A stretch of 64,000 nucleotides of DNA from Camarhynchus parvulus (taxonomy: Eukaryota; Chordata; Aves; Passeriformes; Thraupidae): positions 59,894,493 to 59,958,492 of the forward strand of contig NC_044573.1 in assembly GCF_901933205.1 (NCBI RefSeq), given 5' to 3'. Made by a program: the position numbers and the translations under genes. The notes below the pieces were generated by a model. The model was not told the DNA's origin and ran no database searches. It saw only the letters and a list, made by a program, of their open reading frames with translations. Shown piece by piece: positions 35,701 to 50,700 of this stretch; positions within the stretch are counted from its first letter, which is position 1, and every line of letters begins with the position of its first letter.

Positions 35701-38700
35701 AGGGGATTTTCTTTCTGTGACATTCAGTTTTGGGCCTCCCTGTGGATGACACAGGAGGTAGGAAGAATACCCAAATTGCCTGGTTTGTCTCAATGCAGGG
35801 GTCAACTCCTTGTCTTGTCTTGCTGAAGCTCCCTCAATGTGCTGGTGTCCTGTAGCAGAGAGCTCCTCAGCTGTCATTCCACTTGGGCTCCAGGGATGTG
35901 AGGAGGAGGAGGAGGTCTGCAGCAGGAGGGGCCCTGTTTCCCTTCCCACAAACCTCTAAAAAGCCTATAAAAGTACCAAGATAGTTTTCACAAACTCAGG
36001 CTCTGGAAAGAAGAAGGGACAACTATGTTGAATTGCACAGGAGGGAAGATCCTGGGGTAAACATCCCACGATACACAAGACCATGACCACACACCGCTTC
36101 TGAGCTACAGGACTTTTGGGACAAAACTTTTTCTTCAAGTACCTGGTGATGTGTTCATGAAGGAACATGGCATTTGTCCAAGTCCACTGTTTCTGGTTAG
36201 CTCCCTTGGACACACAAAAATTGCACAAGGGGTATCATGTTCTGATCTCAGTAGGGGAAAATGCTTAAACATGTTTCCAGTTCTGGACTGTACCTGTGAA
36301 GTGCTCAACACTCTGATCTGATCCTGCAACTCAGTTTGAGCAGCCCTCCTGAACTCGTCCAACAAAATGTAGTTTTCTGTTGAACATATATGTGAATAAA
36401 CATATTAAATTCAAAGTAATTAATGCTGTAAAGAAAATGAATAAATCTAAATAAATCATGACCAGCTATAACAGTGACTAATGCTGTTCAAAACCAGGTT
36501 TGGGCATTTTCTTCAATGCTGTAGTAATTCTGACTCATTTGGGTAAACCCAAATAAAAGGTCAAATTGGGAGCTGTGGTTTTACTTGCTCTTTCCATTAT
36601 AGTGGGTGCTGCATGCATAAAGTTCTGTGCCACATGCAGCGTGTGAACCTCTGGATAGACGAGAATCAGAAGGATGCATTTATTAAAAAAAAATGGTCAT
36701 AAACTTATCAGGAAAGTAATAAATCAGAAACCTCAGAAGTAATTTCTTTTTAAAGTCCATTATGATTGAAATGGCTCAAAGCACTTGACATTTAAAGTTT
36801 GACTTTATACAGCAAAAGATAAATCTTAATGGCTTTTGTTTTTTTGATGGTTTCGTGCTGGCAAAAATCAGACCCTTCACAGCCTAAGTAGGTATGATCT
36901 AGGTCAAATGCATCTTTGCGTAGAGTCTTTTGGAAGATTTGCATCCCAAAATGATCAAACCTAAAGATTTTTGTTGCTTAGGATATGTTAAAGAGAGAAG
37001 AGGTTTTTGAAAGCCCAATAAGTTGCTCTGTCACTTGACAAAGGATCTTCCACTCAAATTCACACTGCCTTCATGACCACTGCCGTCCTCGGGCATCTGG
37101 AGCGCTGTGTGGGCACTGGGGAGCTGGGCTCACCTGCTCTCAGTGGGGGCACCTTCTGGGGTTAGGAAGGGAGGGGTGGATAAAAGCCATTCAGGTGGTT
37201 TATCCTGTTTGCAGCCACTCTCACAGCCTGGGGTTAGAGAGAGAAGCTGGGGCATGCTTCCTTCTTTGTCTATCATTATGCATGATTTCCAGCCTCTTTC
37301 CTACAAGGCATTGGATTATTTGAGTTTAGTGGGGGAAATTCAGCAGACTGCTGAGCACCTTTTTTGCTCAGGAGGTATTTGACTGGAAAAAAAAAGCTAC
37401 CTAATGTCTCCCCATCAGAAATTGTTTGCTTTTCTTTCTGCTTAATCAGAATATAAAATGATTTTAATGATTAAGCAAAACTCTCCTCCTTAAAACTTTA
37501 AAATAGATCTCTTTTCTTGCCAAAGAGTATAAACTCTGAACAATTGGCTAGCCCTCAAATAATGCCCATAAAGAATGATACCTTTTTTATCGACACTAAT
37601 TATAGATCCATTATGCCCTTCATATTACTTTAGGAGCCTGCAGGAGCCATAATAAAACTGTGATTTCAGCTGAGCTATGTTGTAGGGGAGAATGGGCTAT
37701 TGTAATTCTGGCTGAATGGCTGCACCAGGGCATGGAGCCTTTATGTGAAAGCAGAACCTTTTCACCAGCCCCTGAAACAGAGTCACCTCTGATAGTGAAG
37801 ACAGCACCCATATGGGCAGCTGATGACAACTTAATAGAGAAAAGAGCACTGGGAAAAGGACATTGGGACAAAGTTCTACTCTTTCAGGAGATGTAGGGGG
37901 ATCTTTCATCTCCCCACTAAGCAGCCAGGTTCCTGGTTCTTTGGATCTCCTTTCAAAGACTGCTCAGCCTGCCAGCTGCAATGAATTCAGTGAGTGTTAC
38001 TGAGACATGAAAGAGAAAATATTTGCCTTCAAAGATTCAAGCTCATGGGACTAGGCAGTCAATGCCTAGTGTTTGGCCTCCAAAGTGATTTGGTTTTGTT
38101 GGGAAAAAAGCTTGGTCTTTGTTAAAAAAAAAAAAAAAAAGAAAAAAAAAAGAGGGGGATACTTGGAAGTGCTTAGCAGCACCCTGTATCAGACAGGCTG
38201 CAAGACTGGGAGTCAGCCAGCCTGGGCTTGGGCTTCACCGCTGCTGAATAATCCTCTGTGCCACCTTAGTCAAGTCTTTTGTCTCGTTTGCATCGCTCTC
38301 CCTGGCCCTTCATGCTAAACTGCCCGGAGGCACTTGGCAGGAAGGAGCTCCATCCCAGTGATGTATCACTGCTGTTTACTCCCGGCCCTGACTGGCAGCC
38401 GTTTCTATCAGTGGCAGTGAGTCGTTCACTCCGAGAGCAGTCACCAACGGAGCTCCAAGCTGCTGGGAAGAAAAAGGGACATATTACTGAGATATTTCAT
38501 TGTTTCACCTTGTATTATAAAATGTTTATTTCAGTGGTACTGTCAGATGCCCTGACATTAAGAATGATATCAGCCATCTCAGGCATTCACTGTATTTATA
38601 TTTTATACTGCTGTTTTTAATACAAAAGTGCTCTTCTTGTACCTATAATGAGAAATAAATCAAATAAAGGGCTTATGTTAGGGAGGATGGCGGTGTGGCT

Positions 38701-41700
38701 TAACATTTTAGGAAAGATGCAGGGAAAAGATACTGAACCGATCATGATGCTTGCTTTGATCTGATCAGGGTGGTTGATAACACAGATTGTCGAACTAGAG
38801 ATGAGCTTATGAAAGGATATAAATGTGGTTTTTATTGAACAAAGTAACATTTCAGAACAGGTTATTTCAAAGGCAACAAGCTCTTTAATTACAGCCTTCA
38901 GGGGCATTGTTTGATCACTGTAAATAAGCTGCTTTATTCTGGGTTCTGCTAAAATGTTGGTTTGGGGGGTTTTTTGCATTACATTGCGTACATCTTTCTC
39001 AAATCAAAAGATTCTGTTCTCGAGGTTATTTGATTTACATTTTCAAAGAGTTACATTTTCTCTGTGACTTGAGCGGGAAAAACGAAGTTATTGTTGAGCA
39101 ACAACAAATAAATGTGAAAAGGTGCATTTTAATTAAAATTTTATTTTTCAATGTATTGTGTGAGGGGTCCACATTACACAGCTGAAGTAAAATCTCTCAG
39201 GGTCACATTGTCACAAAGTGGGAATTTTCAAAATGTTTTAAGATTAATTATCATGGTTTCTAAAGGAAAAAGTACTTTTATTATCCTTTTTGAAAGCTAT
39301 GCAGTTTCCCTGGTTCCCTTTTACCAGCACAAATATTTGCTGCAATTGCCTAGGTAACATTTTTCTTGTCTGAATATAATCTTCATTGTATTATTCCAGG
39401 CAAACTGCCAAGCAAGGGCTAAAATCAGGGCCAAAGCAATCTAGTTGCAGACAAATGTGTAATTGAAATCAATACTGTATGTGCAAATGTACCCCCAAAA
39501 ATGTGGCTGGCAGATTTTAATTTTTTTTTTCTAAATCCTAGTATTGATAAAAATGAGACTTCTGCAATCATGGTCTCAGACAGCTAGCAATCATCCACCC
39601 CACCTCTCATCCTCATAATCTTTCAACTTCTTGGCCTGTTTCAAATAAATCTGGTAATACATGCTTTACTATTGATAAGCTGTTGAAAGTTGGTCTCTGA
39701 TATCTTAGATAGAAAATGTGGTGGCATATATACCTCCATTATTCCATTATTATATGATCTATCTCTCCAACTTCTCTTCTGCAAAAGAAATTTACTATCC
39801 TGTGGTCCTTACTGGTGGTATTGCAAAGCATTTTGTTTGCCAGCGGATTATGTACACATGTTAATTTCTTTGATGGTAGGACAATGACCTCCCTTGATTT
39901 TAATTTTCTTGGGGGGTTTTGTGGAATCACTCTGTGGCAGATATAGACTGAAATGGTCATTAAATATTCTTCAATAACGGTTTTTGGAGACCTTTAGCCC
40001 CTTAACTGCTCCATTTAGTAGATGAAGGAAAGACTGTGGATGTTGCCTACTCAGATTTCAGGAAAACCTTTAGCACAGTCTCCCACAGCATTCTCTTGGG
40101 AAAGTGGCAGCCCACAGCTTGGACAAGTGTACTCATCACTGGATATAAAACTGGCTGGATGGCCAAGCCCAGAGAGTGGTGGTGAAAGAATGACAGGAAA
40201 GACATTGAGGTTCTGGAGCATGCCCAGAGAAGTAAAAAGGAGCTGGTGAAGGGTATTGAACAGAAATCCTAGGAGGAGCAGCTGAGGGAGCTGGGGAATT
40301 TAGGCCTGGAGAAAACAAGGCTGAGGAGACCTTATCATTCTCTAAAACTACCTAAAAGGAGGCTGTGGTGAGGTGAGGGTTGTTCTCTTCCCCCAGGCAA
40401 CCAGTGACATAGCAAGGGAAAACAACCCCAAGTTGTGCCAGGGGGACTCTCTTCTCAAATATTGGGGAAAAAATGTTCACTGAAAGAGTGAACTGGAGAG
40501 AAGCAGTGGAACAGGCTGCCCAGGGAAATGGTGGAGTCACTACACCTGGAGTATTAAAAACATGAGTATTAAAATACCTGGAGTATTAAAAAAGTGAGAC
40601 ATGGCACTTCATGATCAGTATTAGCAGCAGCCAGCCTCCTGATGGGAGCTGTAGCAATTTCCACAGAGACAGCTGAGTTAGTCTGTGTTGAATTGCTAAG
40701 GGACTGAACAGAGCAAAAAACTGTGCACTATTTTTACAGTAAGAAAACCAGATTGTTCGTTTTTGTTAAAGAGCAGCAGCTCTCTTGGTCTTCTGCTCAG
40801 TACCAGAATTGTTGAATGCATGCTTAAACAGCACTTTTCTTCACCTGGCACTGGTTGATATTTGTGTGGCACTATAATCCAGAATACCTCTGAGTTAGTC
40901 ATCATCCTGGTGTGCAGCAGGAAGCCTGCTGTGTAAGTTTGGAATCTAAGCACAGCAGAAATCTTAAACCTGTATCAGATCCTCAGCAAGGGAAACCAGG
41001 GGATGTTGTCCCATCCAGCCTGTGAAAAGCATCTTCCAGATGTTTTTTTACTTTATTTTTTCAATCAAGATTAGTTCTCCAGAGGGTAAAAAGCCTACAT
41101 CCTCTTCAGGGAAGCTAAGGATTTTCTGGTGTCCATCTCAATTGTTGAGAGCATTGCACGAGCAACCAATAGGTTTGTCTGGACATGTATTCACAAAAGA
41201 ACACACGTATCCAGTTGCTCAGCGTTACTCTCCATCATTCTCCTGTTGTTTTGTGGTGCTCTATTGAGGTTTTGAGTAGGTTTAGGATAAAACAAGAATA
41301 AGTTATGCTCAGACTGGGCTCCCAGTGACTTCTCTTGAGGTCTAGGAGATAGTCAAGCACTTGTCATTTGCGGATGCTGCAGCAGAGTTAATAAATAGAT
41401 CCTAGACTCAGTAAGTGATGCTTTTTGGCCCAGGCTATATTCAGGACTGGAATTGTTCTTGAATGAACACCAGGAAGAGCAGTTAGCTAATAGTTGGGGT
41501 TTTTTGGTATGGCACCTGGGTGGAAAAAAGAAAAAAGGTAAGCTGGTTTTTTTTCTTTTCTCCCCACCATCCCCACCAACTACAAGGAGAGTTGTAAAGA
41601 GTGTTGCTCTTCAAGGAAGGAAGTTCTGCCAGCAATAATGATATTTCAGTACTGGCCTTCTCAATTATTGATTGTAACTATGTAGCCAGAGGTCAAGTTT

Positions 41701-44700
41701 TAAATATTTCTCATTGCCTGATACCATTCTGCTTACCCAGGTTAAAAAAAAAAAAAAAAAAAAAGACGGGACTTTGAACAAGATATAACTAAGGGCTTAG
41801 AGCAATTGTGTGAAGAAAAAATCTATCTTCTCAGAGGAGATAAAGCAAAGGGCAAAATTAACCCTGAGAACCCTTTGGGGAAGGGAAAAATGGAAATGAG
41901 AAAGAAAGTATTTTAAGTAGCTGAACAATATTGATAGGAGAGCAAATAAATACGCTCACCAATGCACTGGGAGTGGAAATGAGATCAATGTTTCTCACGA
42001 CAAGGGAAATGAAATTTTGAGATGAGATTTCAGAAAGGACATGTCCACATTGCTTTGGGACAGATCTTGGTTAGTTCTTGGGAGGAAATGCACAGAAGAA
42101 TGGAAGCTAGTATTAAAGTCAACATTTCTGATGTTCTGTGTTCAATGCAATTCTATGTACAAATGGAACACTATGTGTTCACTGCATTGCCTTTATATAT
42201 AGTTAATTTATCCCATGCCCCAAAGCTTCTGCTAATCTCCTGCAGAGACCAGGAGGAATTTTCCATCTTCTTCATAACTTGACTTTTGAGGTTTTATGTC
42301 TTTATTCTTCTCCCTGTGCATCTGATTCTGAATCAGTAAAGGTTGACCACAACTAGAATGGAGAAGGGAGGATTGGTTTTGGTGGGACAAAATGCAGTTC
42401 CAGGTTTTGCTGAGGAAGTGCTGAAACACTTGGCTGGATTGCTTTGTTCCTTTTCTCAAAGTTCTGAACATGACAGATAGAAAAGGAATTTTTTGTTGTC
42501 AGGTCTGAATCAATATGCTCATTTCAACACGGGACAGGGATTGCCATTGACAACTTGCCAATTTTCCAATTTCTTGTACTTTCTTCAGTTCTTCTGTAAC
42601 CACAGGAAACTCAAATGCTGGTTGCACTTAGATGTCTCCTGTCATCTCCCTGGGTACCTTCAAGGCTCTGTGGGTTTTTTGTCTCCTGCTCTAGTTTGTT
42701 GTTTCCTATGGGGTATGCTATGCCCTGTGCTGCGCAGAGGCACCTGTAGTGCCTGAGATCCACTGCCTGCTGGTTTCAGGAGACAGCTCCTGACAACCCA
42801 GGTAATCCTATGCTCTACCTTGACCTATTCTGGTCTAATAATTTGGAAATATAGATTCTTCAGACCTTGTTCGCCCTGCATGCATTTAAGAACCATGTAA
42901 ACATAGAGCTGATTGGTCATTGAAGCCACAAGATTGTTTTTCTCATGACCCTGAAGAGGTAAGAGAAAATTAGGCTAATTATCACAAGATAAGTATTATT
43001 TCTTATAGTTTATTAATTTTTTTTCACTTAAAGAGGTAAAGACACGTGACAAAGCAAGGAAAAGCTAAATAATGTTTTTCTTTCCTTTTGCATTTCTTTT
43101 CAGACTCCATCTATGAGATGTTTGGAAATGAATTCTCCCTCTCAACAGAAGATGTCATTAAAGTTATTGGCTTCAAAATTAATAAACTCATAGCAAGTAT
43201 CTGTGAGAATAATGAAGTCAGCCAGTTTTCAGCCAAAGTGGAATTACCACTAAATTTTCATGGTATAGTATTTCATGAATACATGTTTTTGAGAAATTAT
43301 AGCCCTGAGTAATCACCTTTGTTCATTTTACTGATTTGCTGTCTTGATTCATATTTGAGGTTGCAACTCAACTGTCAAGAACACAGTTTTATCAGATGGT
43401 ACAAGACACAGTCAACTAGTTTTTAAATACCAACTCTCTTACAGTCCTTTCTCAAACCTGGATAGAAGTTATTAATATTATATAAAGTTTTGTTGTAATG
43501 CTTTCTACACTTGGAGTCCCTTGGGGTAAGAATTACAACAAAAATCTTCTTTTCGTTTACTTATGACTTTGCCAAACTTTGAGCTGAAATCTTCCTTGTT
43601 GTGTTCTTAAACTATGATGTATTTACCATTACTACACCTGTATTTTATTATTATGAGTACAAAATATTTTCAATACTTTGTTTTCAATACTGCTTTTGTT
43701 TTATTGATTCATTCTAAGATGGCCAGAGTGGCTTGGAAATGGGATTAGAGGGGCATGGATGTGGTTTTCTGCAATTTGGCATGTGGTACTGACTTGTTGA
43801 ACCATACTTTCCCTTGAAGTACTTGAACCATATCTATGGTTCAAGATATGATACTTGAACGATATCTTTCCTCTCCATGTTACCTTGTTAAGGAGAGCTG
43901 ACCAAGTACTGAACCCAGTAGTAGTTCATCATGTGTCATATTTATTAATTTCTGAATTTGGCTCTCATCTCAGTTCCTCCACTGCTAGGGCCCAGCAGCA
44001 TTGAACCGGGAAGTGAATAAAGCACAGAGGGAGAAGTGTGTCTCCTATGTGAGTATCCCAAGTGTAGGAGGTGGAGGAGACAAACTGTGTTAGGAAAATG
44101 GTAGAAGAAGTTTTGATCTCAGAGCAGGACAGAAGGATGCAGATTTTCCATGCAAAGATCAGAGAGTGGAGGCAGGTGTGGGTGGTTTCAGCAGCACAGG
44201 AAGACCCCACCCACCCACAAGTTTGCAAGTAGGGCATTTCCTATGCTGGGAGCCTTGCAGGCTGCAGAGGTAATGGGAGCTCCTTGGTGAGAGGAGATGA
44301 GCAAGCTGGAGAACTGCATGAGCAGGGCAGTGGGAGTGGGAGTGATTCTGGGGGAGAAGTTGTGGGGCAGACGCCTAAAGGGAACACTGGTACAGAGCAC
44401 ACACAGAACACAACAGACTTCAAGAGTCTGAGATCATGCCCAGGACTCACTTTGGCCATTAGTCTAGCTAATGGACTGAATGAGACTACAGTTTTGTACA
44501 AAAAAAAACCCAGCCTAAATATTTAATTAGCACTGTAGTGTACTGAAAGCACATGGGAAATTAAATTGATGCTGCATGGGGAACATAATATGAGTGTTTT
44601 CTAGTGTTTGCGTGCTTGACTTAATAACCCCATTGATGCTCTTCTAAAGTCTTGCTGAGGATGCCAGAGTGTGCACGTGCGTGTACAGGGTTTAGGTTAT

Positions 44701-47700
44701 GCCAGTATCCAAGCTGGGACGTGCTTTTTCTGCAGAGGGAGACAAGACACACTTATTGAAACAAATGAAATGTAAAAGTCCATGGGAATGAAATGTTTCA
44801 TCTGAATTCTACAGAAAAAACCTTCTGCTATGCCTTTATTTGCCATCTCTAAAATACAGATTTCTCTCTGAAATAGTTGTGTGTATATAATTCCCCCCCC
44901 CCCCCAAATAGATCCTCAATTTACCTTCATGTTTTTCTTATCCTGTGAATCAGAATGGTTTCTATAACCACTTATTAAAAGACTTTTTTGGAATGCCATT
45001 TTCAAGCACTAGTAGGGCCCAGACATAGAGATCAAAGACCCTTTAATTATCTGTAGCTATCTAGAGATATTGAAATATGACTCTCCTCTGAACTCTCAAG
45101 ATACTTGGTATTTTTCTTGTAATCCAAGTTTCTCTGATATTATTAAAATTTCTTCTATCTCTAAAATTCATACACCGATAGAAATATATTCTAAATCTTG
45201 ATTGGCAGATGAGGTTGAACATCTGAATCCCAAAATATCCAACACAACAGAGTGATAAAAGTAATCCGAAATTTATTAATGTTGAAGGTTCCAACTGTTA
45301 GAACAGAAAGATTGTGATTTCAAATGCTTGAACCTGGTGAATTGGGATTTATTTGCATTCAAGTGATCAGTTTTACAACCTGGCATTTGGATGCTGTTGC
45401 CCTGCTAAGCACATTTTCAAATTCGATCTAATCACTACAATTTTCATGCATAGCTATGAACTCTCCCAACCAGTGTTCTAGAAAACTGGGTTATTTCACT
45501 TGAAAAATAAATTCAGAGTTCATTTTGCTGAAATTTATCATTATTATCCTCCACATGATGGGTATTACTGAACAGCAGCACTGAAGAGGGGCATAATGAC
45601 ACTTCTTATTAGCCCAACAGGGAGCACCACTTTCCTGTTTTTCTCTGTATATGTGCTCTTATGTATTCAAGAGCTATTTGATAAGACATAAATTTGTCAT
45701 TTCTCTAGTTTAGTTCTTAGCTGATGAATGATTCTGCTCTGCAGAGTCAAAATTTCCCAGTCTCTTGCTCTTTCTTGACCTTTTCCCTTTTCACTTTATT
45801 ACATACACGTTCTAAGATCTAACTGAAACACTGTACATGAAACATGGCTTGCCCCCATCTCTTGAACGAAGCACAGAACTGAATTGCAGATGATCTTTTT
45901 CACGCCACCTTTGACTTAATTCAATAAAAATATCCACAGGTCTCCAGGAAGTTGACCCTGTATTTACATTGTATGTACAGTGCTCTCTTGCCAGCGCTAA
46001 TGCAAAGAGATCATTTGCTTTGATGCTCTTTTCCATTTCCTTTGCCATGAGCTCTTTTGCATGCCATGGGCTCATGTATCCTTTCACTGCGCGCATACTG
46101 GCACGAATGAGCAATGCTCCTATTTAGGTTACTCTGGGGATAGCCGCTCTGAGAGTGAAGAGCTGGGCTCATTGATCTTAAATGAGCCCTAGTCTCTGTC
46201 TTTCTGAACGTATTTGCAGTCTTCAGAACTCCTTTTTTTCTTATGAGATCCTTGATAAAGGCCTAATCTGCCCTTTGCATTAGACAAACCGCTGCAACCG
46301 CAAGTTCACTATCTGTGTTATTTCTTTTATCCTCATTCTAATTTGTTCTTTTCATGCCTCAGAGGACCGGGCTATTCTTTGTGTGCTCATACACTGGGTA
46401 AAATAATAGAAGTCTGCTCTTACTCTAGACACTTCAATGACCAAATCTAACCACATTTTGAACTACAATTTTCGCTACTAGCAAATTAACAGACAGGTAA
46501 TTTGCACAACAGCTGAATTGTTTGCCAGCACAAATGATTACATTTCATTCTGTTGTATTCCTTCTTCTGCAAAAAACATTACTGGACTGCCTCTGTTCTC
46601 ATGAGGTCCCTGGCTGTTGCTGCTGCTCATTCCTGTGTAGTCTGACAGACACAGAGCTGAGCATGACTTTGAGTACTCATCTGCAAGGCAAAAGACAGGA
46701 GACTTGTCAGTGACCACAAAACACATCCATGGAAGAATGGGGTTAGGCTTTAAAATGCTCATCTCAGTAGTAGGTGAGGAAGAGGTGGCTTTTGGGACAG
46801 GATGAGAGGAGGAGGATGCTGAAGCAGAAGAGGTAGTAAGTGGGTATTGGAGGTGTGGGAAAAGAGGAATAGCAATTAAATCATCTCCAGAGAAGGTAGA
46901 AACTGGACTCTTCCCAACCTTACTTGGGGAACAGAAACTGCTAGTCTGGGACAGATGATTTGTTCTGCTCTTCTTTTTTCTTGAAGGCTGCTTGCTACTC
47001 TACTAGGCATGCCTAACTATTGGTTTTCTCAGCTTTCTGTGGGGGAAAGAGAGTAAAATACTCCCTTTCTTCAGGAGTCTAATTAAGACTGGAAATAGGA
47101 ATCCTCTGGCTATGTTTTCTCTCCCATACCAGTGAAATAATTTTCTCCGATTTTCAAATTCTCTCTGTGTCAACTTCTTGAAAAGATGGGCTGATGAGGT
47201 TTGGGGCTTACTAATCATTCATTGTATTATGTCTAGGCAGACTTCACCTAGTGAAATGTCACAGAGGGTTCTTAGAATGGAATGATTACATTTTCCCGTA
47301 GTATTATTACATATGTCTACAGTTCTTCTTATATGACTGTTTTATTTTCCCTTAAACCATTGGACACAAGTGCAGTTTGGTTGTAGACCAGATTGCATTT
47401 AGAAAGTAAATCTATAGGAGCAAGAATGCCAGATCTTGATAAACCAGATGGACTTTTTTCCAAATTTGTTATTTCCATCTGTCTTTCCCTCTTACAGTCC
47501 ACCAAGATCTCTTGGGAAAGTCTAAGTGAATTTGATTCAGTCATTTTACGGTTTGTGAAAAAGTATAAAAATATTTTTGTTTGACCTCGAAATGTCCAAA
47601 TTTTAGCATCTCAAACTTACCATATGTCTCCTCCTCCTGGAGGTTTCCTTGTTATCTTCGATTTGGAAAACATTTGTTTTTGCAATTTGATTCACAGTGA

Positions 47701-50700
47701 TTTTAATAAGGCTCTGAATTGTTCCAGATAATATTGTTTGGTGTTTCTTGTGGTTTTGTTTTGGTTTTTACATATATACAATATCAAGGGTAGCATTTAT
47801 GAGAGGATACCATGGCAGAATATGGCAGTGACTTCTACCCAACATACCAAAACAGCCTTTTATATGTTTACCTATGTTCTATGTAGAGAGAAACATATGG
47901 AACTTTGCATGTTCATAGCCACTCAGAGGTGGCTGTTAGGTCATGTCAGGAGTCTTATCAATACAGAAGCTAAGTATGCAAGGCCACATGGCTCTTCTCT
48001 TGCCTAAGCAAGCATTCTGTCACCAAAATTATGAAAGCCACCAGAACAGAAGACAAACATTCTTCTGCTCCCATCCTTGACAAAGCCAGTCTGCCTGGGC
48101 CAAGGGGTTAATCATGTGTCTAGTTCTGCATAAAATCTGATAATTATGCTTCCATATGACACCTACTTTCCAGCCTGGGATGTTCATCAGTCTGTTGCTG
48201 AAATAGTTGCCTTCCAAATAACTTTGTAGTCCCAGCAAAATTAGTAGCCTCAGACTATTGTCAAACTCATAGAAGAGAAGAATGTTCCTTGTACCTGTAC
48301 CTTGCCAAATATTTTCAACTGGAAGTTTTTAACACAGTTTATGGAGGCTTTTCAATGTAATTCAGGGGAATTTGTGGGGGGCATACACTTGCTCCTGTTT
48401 TACAGATGGGTAAGCATAGTTACTGCCTTTGGGACACATCATAAGTACTTTGAATATCCTTTTTAATGAAAAATATTCCTATTTGTTTTCTCCCAGCACT
48501 GCCAAGAGATGATACCCATCTTGTCCTTGCAAAGCGTGATACTAGAACACTGTTTGTCTTTTCCACAGTTTCAGTTTGTCACTGGTGCCTTGTCACAGTG
48601 ATACTTTCTAAGTGCTGGTGAATCTGTTTGTGTTGATCTGCAGTGACATGCTCCAGTGGTGATTAGGACTGTGGTAGATAATTTCCTTGCTAATAACTGT
48701 GTTAAATATGGCAACGATAAACATTGCAAACATCAGTGGGAGAGAAAAGTGTGTTCAAGTTGTACTTTGTACATTCATGCATGTGCCCTCCTTGCAGCCC
48801 AGGAAAAAGCCTGGAGGTTTTCCTGCAGGTTTTTCTGCAGTGAGGACACATATGTAGAGGATGCACTGACACAAGGCTACTGACTTCACACAGGAAAAGT
48901 TGGCTGACGTACAGACAATTGTGAAGGCACAGAACTACAGAAATAAGTGACATTGCCACAACTGGTGACTACTTCTGCATCAGATCAAAGAGGTTATTAC
49001 TGCTTAGGCTGCTGACAGACCCTCAGAGATGTTCGTTCCCAGAGTTACTAGTGGCCGCATGGGACACAGAGAACCAAATATGCCAAATCTGTTGATGAAT
49101 TCAGTTAAAAGCTACTCAACAGACAGAATCTTAATTATGTCTCCTTTAACAAGAGTGGTGCTAAAGTTACAAAGTGAAAGTATGGGGGTTTGCTACTATA
49201 AAGAATCACAGCAATCCTGTAGCCAGAACCACCCCCCTCCAAAAAACAAAAAAAAATTTTAAAGGCTGTTGTGATAGATATCCATTTAAAGAAATACAAT
49301 CTTAGGGACATCCTGATACCATGCAGGGCCTTCAGTTGTGTTGATTATGGTCAGTAATGAAAGTCAGTAAGGGAAAAACTTTGGAAGAAATTAAGAAATT
49401 TGCTTATTTTTAAGAGAAGCAATATCCCCTGATCCAGTTTGTTAAACAATCCCACAATCAGGGGTGGTCTAGTGAAGGAAATGAGTATCTTCCCAAGACC
49501 CAACAGCAACTGTGTGGTCTGTGTGGTAGCATCTCACCTTACTGAAATCTAGGTATCTGCTGGGACATCCTGCACTTGGCTGAGGACAATTGGGTAGGAT
49601 ATTTAAAATCTTTCAGACATGGCTTAAACTACTCATGGGATTTGGAGCTGCCATAAAAGTGTCTTTAGTGGTACCAACCAGGCTCTTTGATACCTCATCC
49701 CATGCTTCCTCCTTAGCAGCCAAAATGGGAGTATACCTTTACCACAAAGTGCCCTCTCTGCGGTCCAGAGGAGTCAATAGCATGGGGGAGAGAGTCCATA
49801 GGATTTTTGCTGGTTGGCTTTGGCAGACAAAGGGAGAAAAGGCACAGTGTCTCCCATGGAGCTTGGCTTCTTTGTCACTGTAGCTGTAGCTACTGGTTTG
49901 TTTGTGACTGGCAGACTTGGCCTAGAAATATCCTTTATTCTCACCTATATTCACTCAAAAGCAAGTCTTTGTCAATGTCTGTCTTAGGAAGCTGCACTGC
50001 AATTCCATATGGCAGCATTCACAATTGTGCCACGCCTTGTAAGGAAGACAGCTGAATCACACAGTTCAGCTAAGACCTGCTTTTTAGTCCTCTCAACCCT
50101 CCAGTTCATCTTCCTTTATGAAAACCCTCACGCAAATATAGAAATGTACACATTTTTCTTGCAATGGAAACTCCTAATGAGACAGATCCAAAGGGCATGA
50201 TTAACATGAAGTAATAATGTCCCTAGGAGATTGGGAAGCTCAGATACAGCTTCTGCCTTGCAGAACTTCAGCATTTTAATTGCCTAGTGATGGCTGGAGT
50301 GCTACAACACCCAGACTTTGAATTAATCCAGCTGGTGGACTGGGCTGTCAGATACACTAAAATCTATTTGCTCTTTCTTATCTGTAGGTGCTACTCTTTC
50401 ATTTGGGATGTATCTTTAAACACACTTGGTCTAGGAATTCCCAGTCTGTGTGTGGAAGGTTACATAGTACTGATGTTTAGACAAGAAATTTATCCTGCAT
50501 GAACTAATCACATTAATGCTATGTTTCCTCACACCACATCTGCATTTCAAAGGCTGGTTTCCTGAGAAGACAAATAGGAATTTAGGATAATTTTTCTTTT
50601 TTCTGCAGCAATGAAAAATTTTACTGTGGACTAAGAATACTGGATGTCTGAAATTAGATACACATCAGAAAGGGTTAATTCCAGTTGTCTATATGTTGTA

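Larger units (their letters stand above)
29712..43103 (+). other. THEMIS: THEMIS intron 1, 13.4 kb
   Basis: A long AT-rich intron. It holds a CR1 LINE fragment (about 40.0-40.6 kb), A-runs at 38124-38151 and 41744-41764, and no exon I can recognise. All open frames are short and lack known motifs. Regulatory elements are possible but not identifiable here. Confidence 0.85.
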
